Shown: positions 51,677-53,256 of the stretch, piece after piece
How the letters are laid out: every line of letters starts with the position of its first letter
How positions within the stretch are numbered: the first letter of the stretch is position 1
NCBI GenBank assembly: GCA_947174015.1
Contig: CAMWHJ010000016.1
Location: 1 to 53,256, forward strand
DNA from: an uncultured Lachnospiraceae bacterium
Lineage (GTDB): Bacteria; Bacillota; Clostridia; Lachnospirales; Lachnospiraceae
Reading direction: 5' to 3'
DNA: 53,256 nucleotides
The notes under the pieces: model-generated
Seen by the model: only the letters and a program-made list of their open reading frames with translations
What the model was told of the DNA's origin: nothing
The model's database searches: none
Program-made: the position numbers and the translations under genes

Positions 51677-51701
51677 TTAAATAGTAAAGGAGGTAGTGAG
51701 T

Positions 51702-53165
51702 ATGAAAAAAGAACAATGTAAAAGGGCTAATAGAATCATATATCCCGTGTTGATGTCAGTAATGTTATATTTGTTACTGACTATGTTAGTCAGCTTCATA
51801 TCGGTAGGGGCAACATGGCGGACATGTACAGTGATTCTGGCAAATGCAGTGGGGTGTATTTTGTGCAGTGCTTTTTATTTTGTCAAAAAGAAAAGTGAAG
51901 CTGGAGGTTTTGGAATGATTGTCACTGCCACAGTGGTTTTTGTAATTGTGAGATTGGTAGGAACAATAATGGATTCATGGGTGTACGGAGTGCCCATTTT
52001 GTTGGCAGCGCTGCTATACTTGAATAAAAAATTGGTTATTATAGAAAATATTATATGTGTAGTCTGCAATATAATCACATTTATTCTTAATATCTCACGT
52101 CTTGGGGAGGGTACAGTCGGTACTACAATGGTTATTTCCGTTTTGTTTTCGATTATTCTCGGTTTTGCCACCATTAAGATAACCAGTTTGTTGGTTCGCT
52201 TTAACACGGAAAATATGAATACCATAATAGAAACAGCCAAGAAACAGGAGGAAAGCAACAATAAGATGGTGGTGGTTGCAGACAATATTATAGAACATTT
52301 CGGGAATGCCATGGAAATGCTTGACACCCTGCAGACCAGTCTGGATAATAGTAATTTTGCCATGAAGAATATCACGGACAGTACGGAATTGACTGCAGAA
52401 TCCATTCAGACACAGGCAAATATGTGCAGTGAAATAGGAACACAAACAGATAAAGCAGAAAAAGTTTCTGCGGAAATGCTGGAAGCCTCAAATAAAGTGG
52501 AGAGTACCATCAGCAGTATTGAAAAAGAGGTACAGGAATTAAAAATACAGGCAGGCAACGTGGAAACAGCCAGCAAGGTTACTGTGGATGTGGTAGAGAA
52601 ACTTACCAAAAAGGTGCAAGAGGTAGACAATTTTGTGGGAACGATTTTAAGTATTTCCAGTCAGACAAATTTACTGGCATTAAATGCATCCATTGAGGCA
52701 GCCAGAGCCGGGGAAGCAGGAAAAGGATTTGCAGTTGTGGCAGATGAAATCAGAACTTTGTCAGAACAGACAAAGGATGCTTCCAATAATATTACAAATA
52801 TTATTCAAGAACTGATGGGTGATACTAAGAAAGCCAATGAGAGCATTAATCATTCCGTGGAATCCGTCACATTTCAGAATGAATTGATTATAAGAACAAG
52901 AGAAAAGTTTGAACAAGTAGTACAGGAGATAGGAGAACTGAGTAAAGGAATCAGGTCCACAGAGGATTCTATGAAAGACATTATAGAATATGCCAATATT
53001 ATTTCGGATAATATTTCGCAACTGTCGGCAACCAGTGAAGAAGTGGCAGCCTCTTCCAATGAGGGATTGAATTATTCAGAAGTAACTGTGACAGAGGTGG
53101 CAAAATGCAAGGAAATTTTTGAATCCATCCATGTGTTGGCACAGGATTTAAAGAATACGGTATAG
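51702..53165 (+). CDS. Methyl-accepting chemotaxis protein with multi-pass membrane sensor
   Basis: 487 aa. About six hydrophobic helices in residues 15-170 ([57 protein letters not shown]; and three more) replace the usual periplasmic domain. Short linkers lead into a cytoplasmic signalling domain, with the tip region [20 protein letters not shown] and [17 protein letters not shown]. No HAMP domain is evident. A membrane-embedded sensor of this type may detect hydrophobic compounds or membrane state. AGGAGG lies 12 nt before ATG 51702; the in-frame GTG at 51696 is rejected. Confidence 0.9.
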   Translation: MKKEQCKRANRIIYPVLMSVMLYLLLTMLVSFISVGATWRTCTVILANAVGCILCSAFYFVKKKSEAGGFGMIVTATVVFVIVRLVGTIMDSWVYGVPILLAALLYLNKKLVIIENIICVVCNIITFILNISRLGEGTVGTTMVISVLFSIILGFATIKITSLLVRFNTENMNTIIETAKKQEESNNKMVVVADNIIEHFGNAMEMLDTLQTSLDNSNFAMKNITDSTELTAESIQTQANMCSEIGTQTDKAEKVSAEMLEASNKVESTISSIEKEVQELKIQAGNVETASKVTVDVVEKLTKKVQEVDNFVGTILSISSQTNLLALNASIEAARAGEAGKGFAVVADEIRTLSEQTKDASNNITNIIQELMGDTKKANESINHSVESVTFQNELIIRTREKFEQVVQEIGELSKGIRSTEDSMKDIIEYANIISDNISQLSATSEEVAASSNEGLNYSEVTVTEVAKCKEIFESIHVLAQDLKNTV

Positions 53166-53204
53166 ATATACATATGTAAACATAGGAGTGCTGAGAAAAA
53201 CAAA

Positions 53205-53254
53205 TGTAACTGTTCAGTAGGTCTGTGCATTTACTGCACAGACCGTAAGAAAAA
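53205..53254. repeat. 50-bp palindromic element, right copy of a pair
   Basis: Same hairpin as 41638-41687 (GGTCTGTGCA-TTTAC-TGCACAGACC, then GTAAGAAAAA), two base changes. It is 40 nt after the chemoreceptor stop codon and ends the window. Confidence 0.9.
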
Positions 53255-53256
53255 GT

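Noticed and set aside
5281-53254. CRISPR array from the recurring hairpin elements
   Set aside because: Elements are single, far apart and not separated by spacers of uniform size; no cas genes.

Overview
This window looks like chromosomal DNA of an anaerobic, spore-forming member of the Clostridia, most likely Lachnospiraceae. Evidence: Spo0A and SpoIVA are present together with a CotF-like coat pair; glycolysis genes are ordered gap-pgk-tpiA-gpmI; there is a yicC-remA-rpoZ-rimO-pgsA-cinA housekeeping run; strong AGGAGG-type ribosome binding sites are common; and there are large hybrid histidine kinases and chemoreceptors of the type expanded in that family. I see no rRNA, tRNA, CRISPR array, transposase, integrase or phage gene.

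Layout. 1-5.3 kb: a giant TPR protein with a J-like N-terminus, followed by an HscC-like Hsp70. 5.4-7.3 kb: an AT-rich secreted Ig-like/Fn3 protein bracketed by oppositely oriented palindromic elements. 7.4-10.8 kb (minus strand): an ECF transporter S component, a HisJ-type PHP phosphatase and a chemoreceptor. 11.0-16.6 kb: an internally deleted GNAT gene and then lower glycolysis. 17.0-19.7 kb: a REC-Hpt phosphorelay protein and spoIVA. 19.7-22.9 kb: a FapA/DUF342 protein carrying ten exact 26-residue repeats, and a small CmpB-like membrane protein. 23.2-26.1 kb: spo0A, glgA and two small coat-like genes. 26.2-35.0 kb: rqcH, yicC, remA, rpoZ, rimO, pgsA, cinA, ilvB, ilvN. 35.5-41.4 kb: recQ, a GntR/YtrA-type regulator with an ABC exporter, an XRE regulator and ymaF. 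41.6-53.2 kb: a signalling block (two-domain response regulator, two hybrid kinases, a ferredoxin-type aldo/keto reductase and a chemoreceptor).

How the parts connect. Sporulation control (spo0A with an upstream 0A box; spoIVA with a sigma-E-like promoter) sits beside glycogen synthase and coat genes. Three phosphorelay proteins (17.1, 42.6 and 45.4 kb) share the same REC-Hpt-helical tail, so cross-talk is plausible. RqcH, YicC, RpoZ and RimO all act on RNA or ribosomes.

The most striking non-coding signal is a family of short palindromic intergenic elements. They begin GTAAC(T/A) and usually end GTTAC. They lie just after, or across, stop codons at roughly ten places. Some are 27-28 bp units and others are longer hairpins. 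One near-identical 50 bp pair brackets the whole 41.6-53.2 kb signalling block. No computation or database search was run; family names come from recognised motifs.
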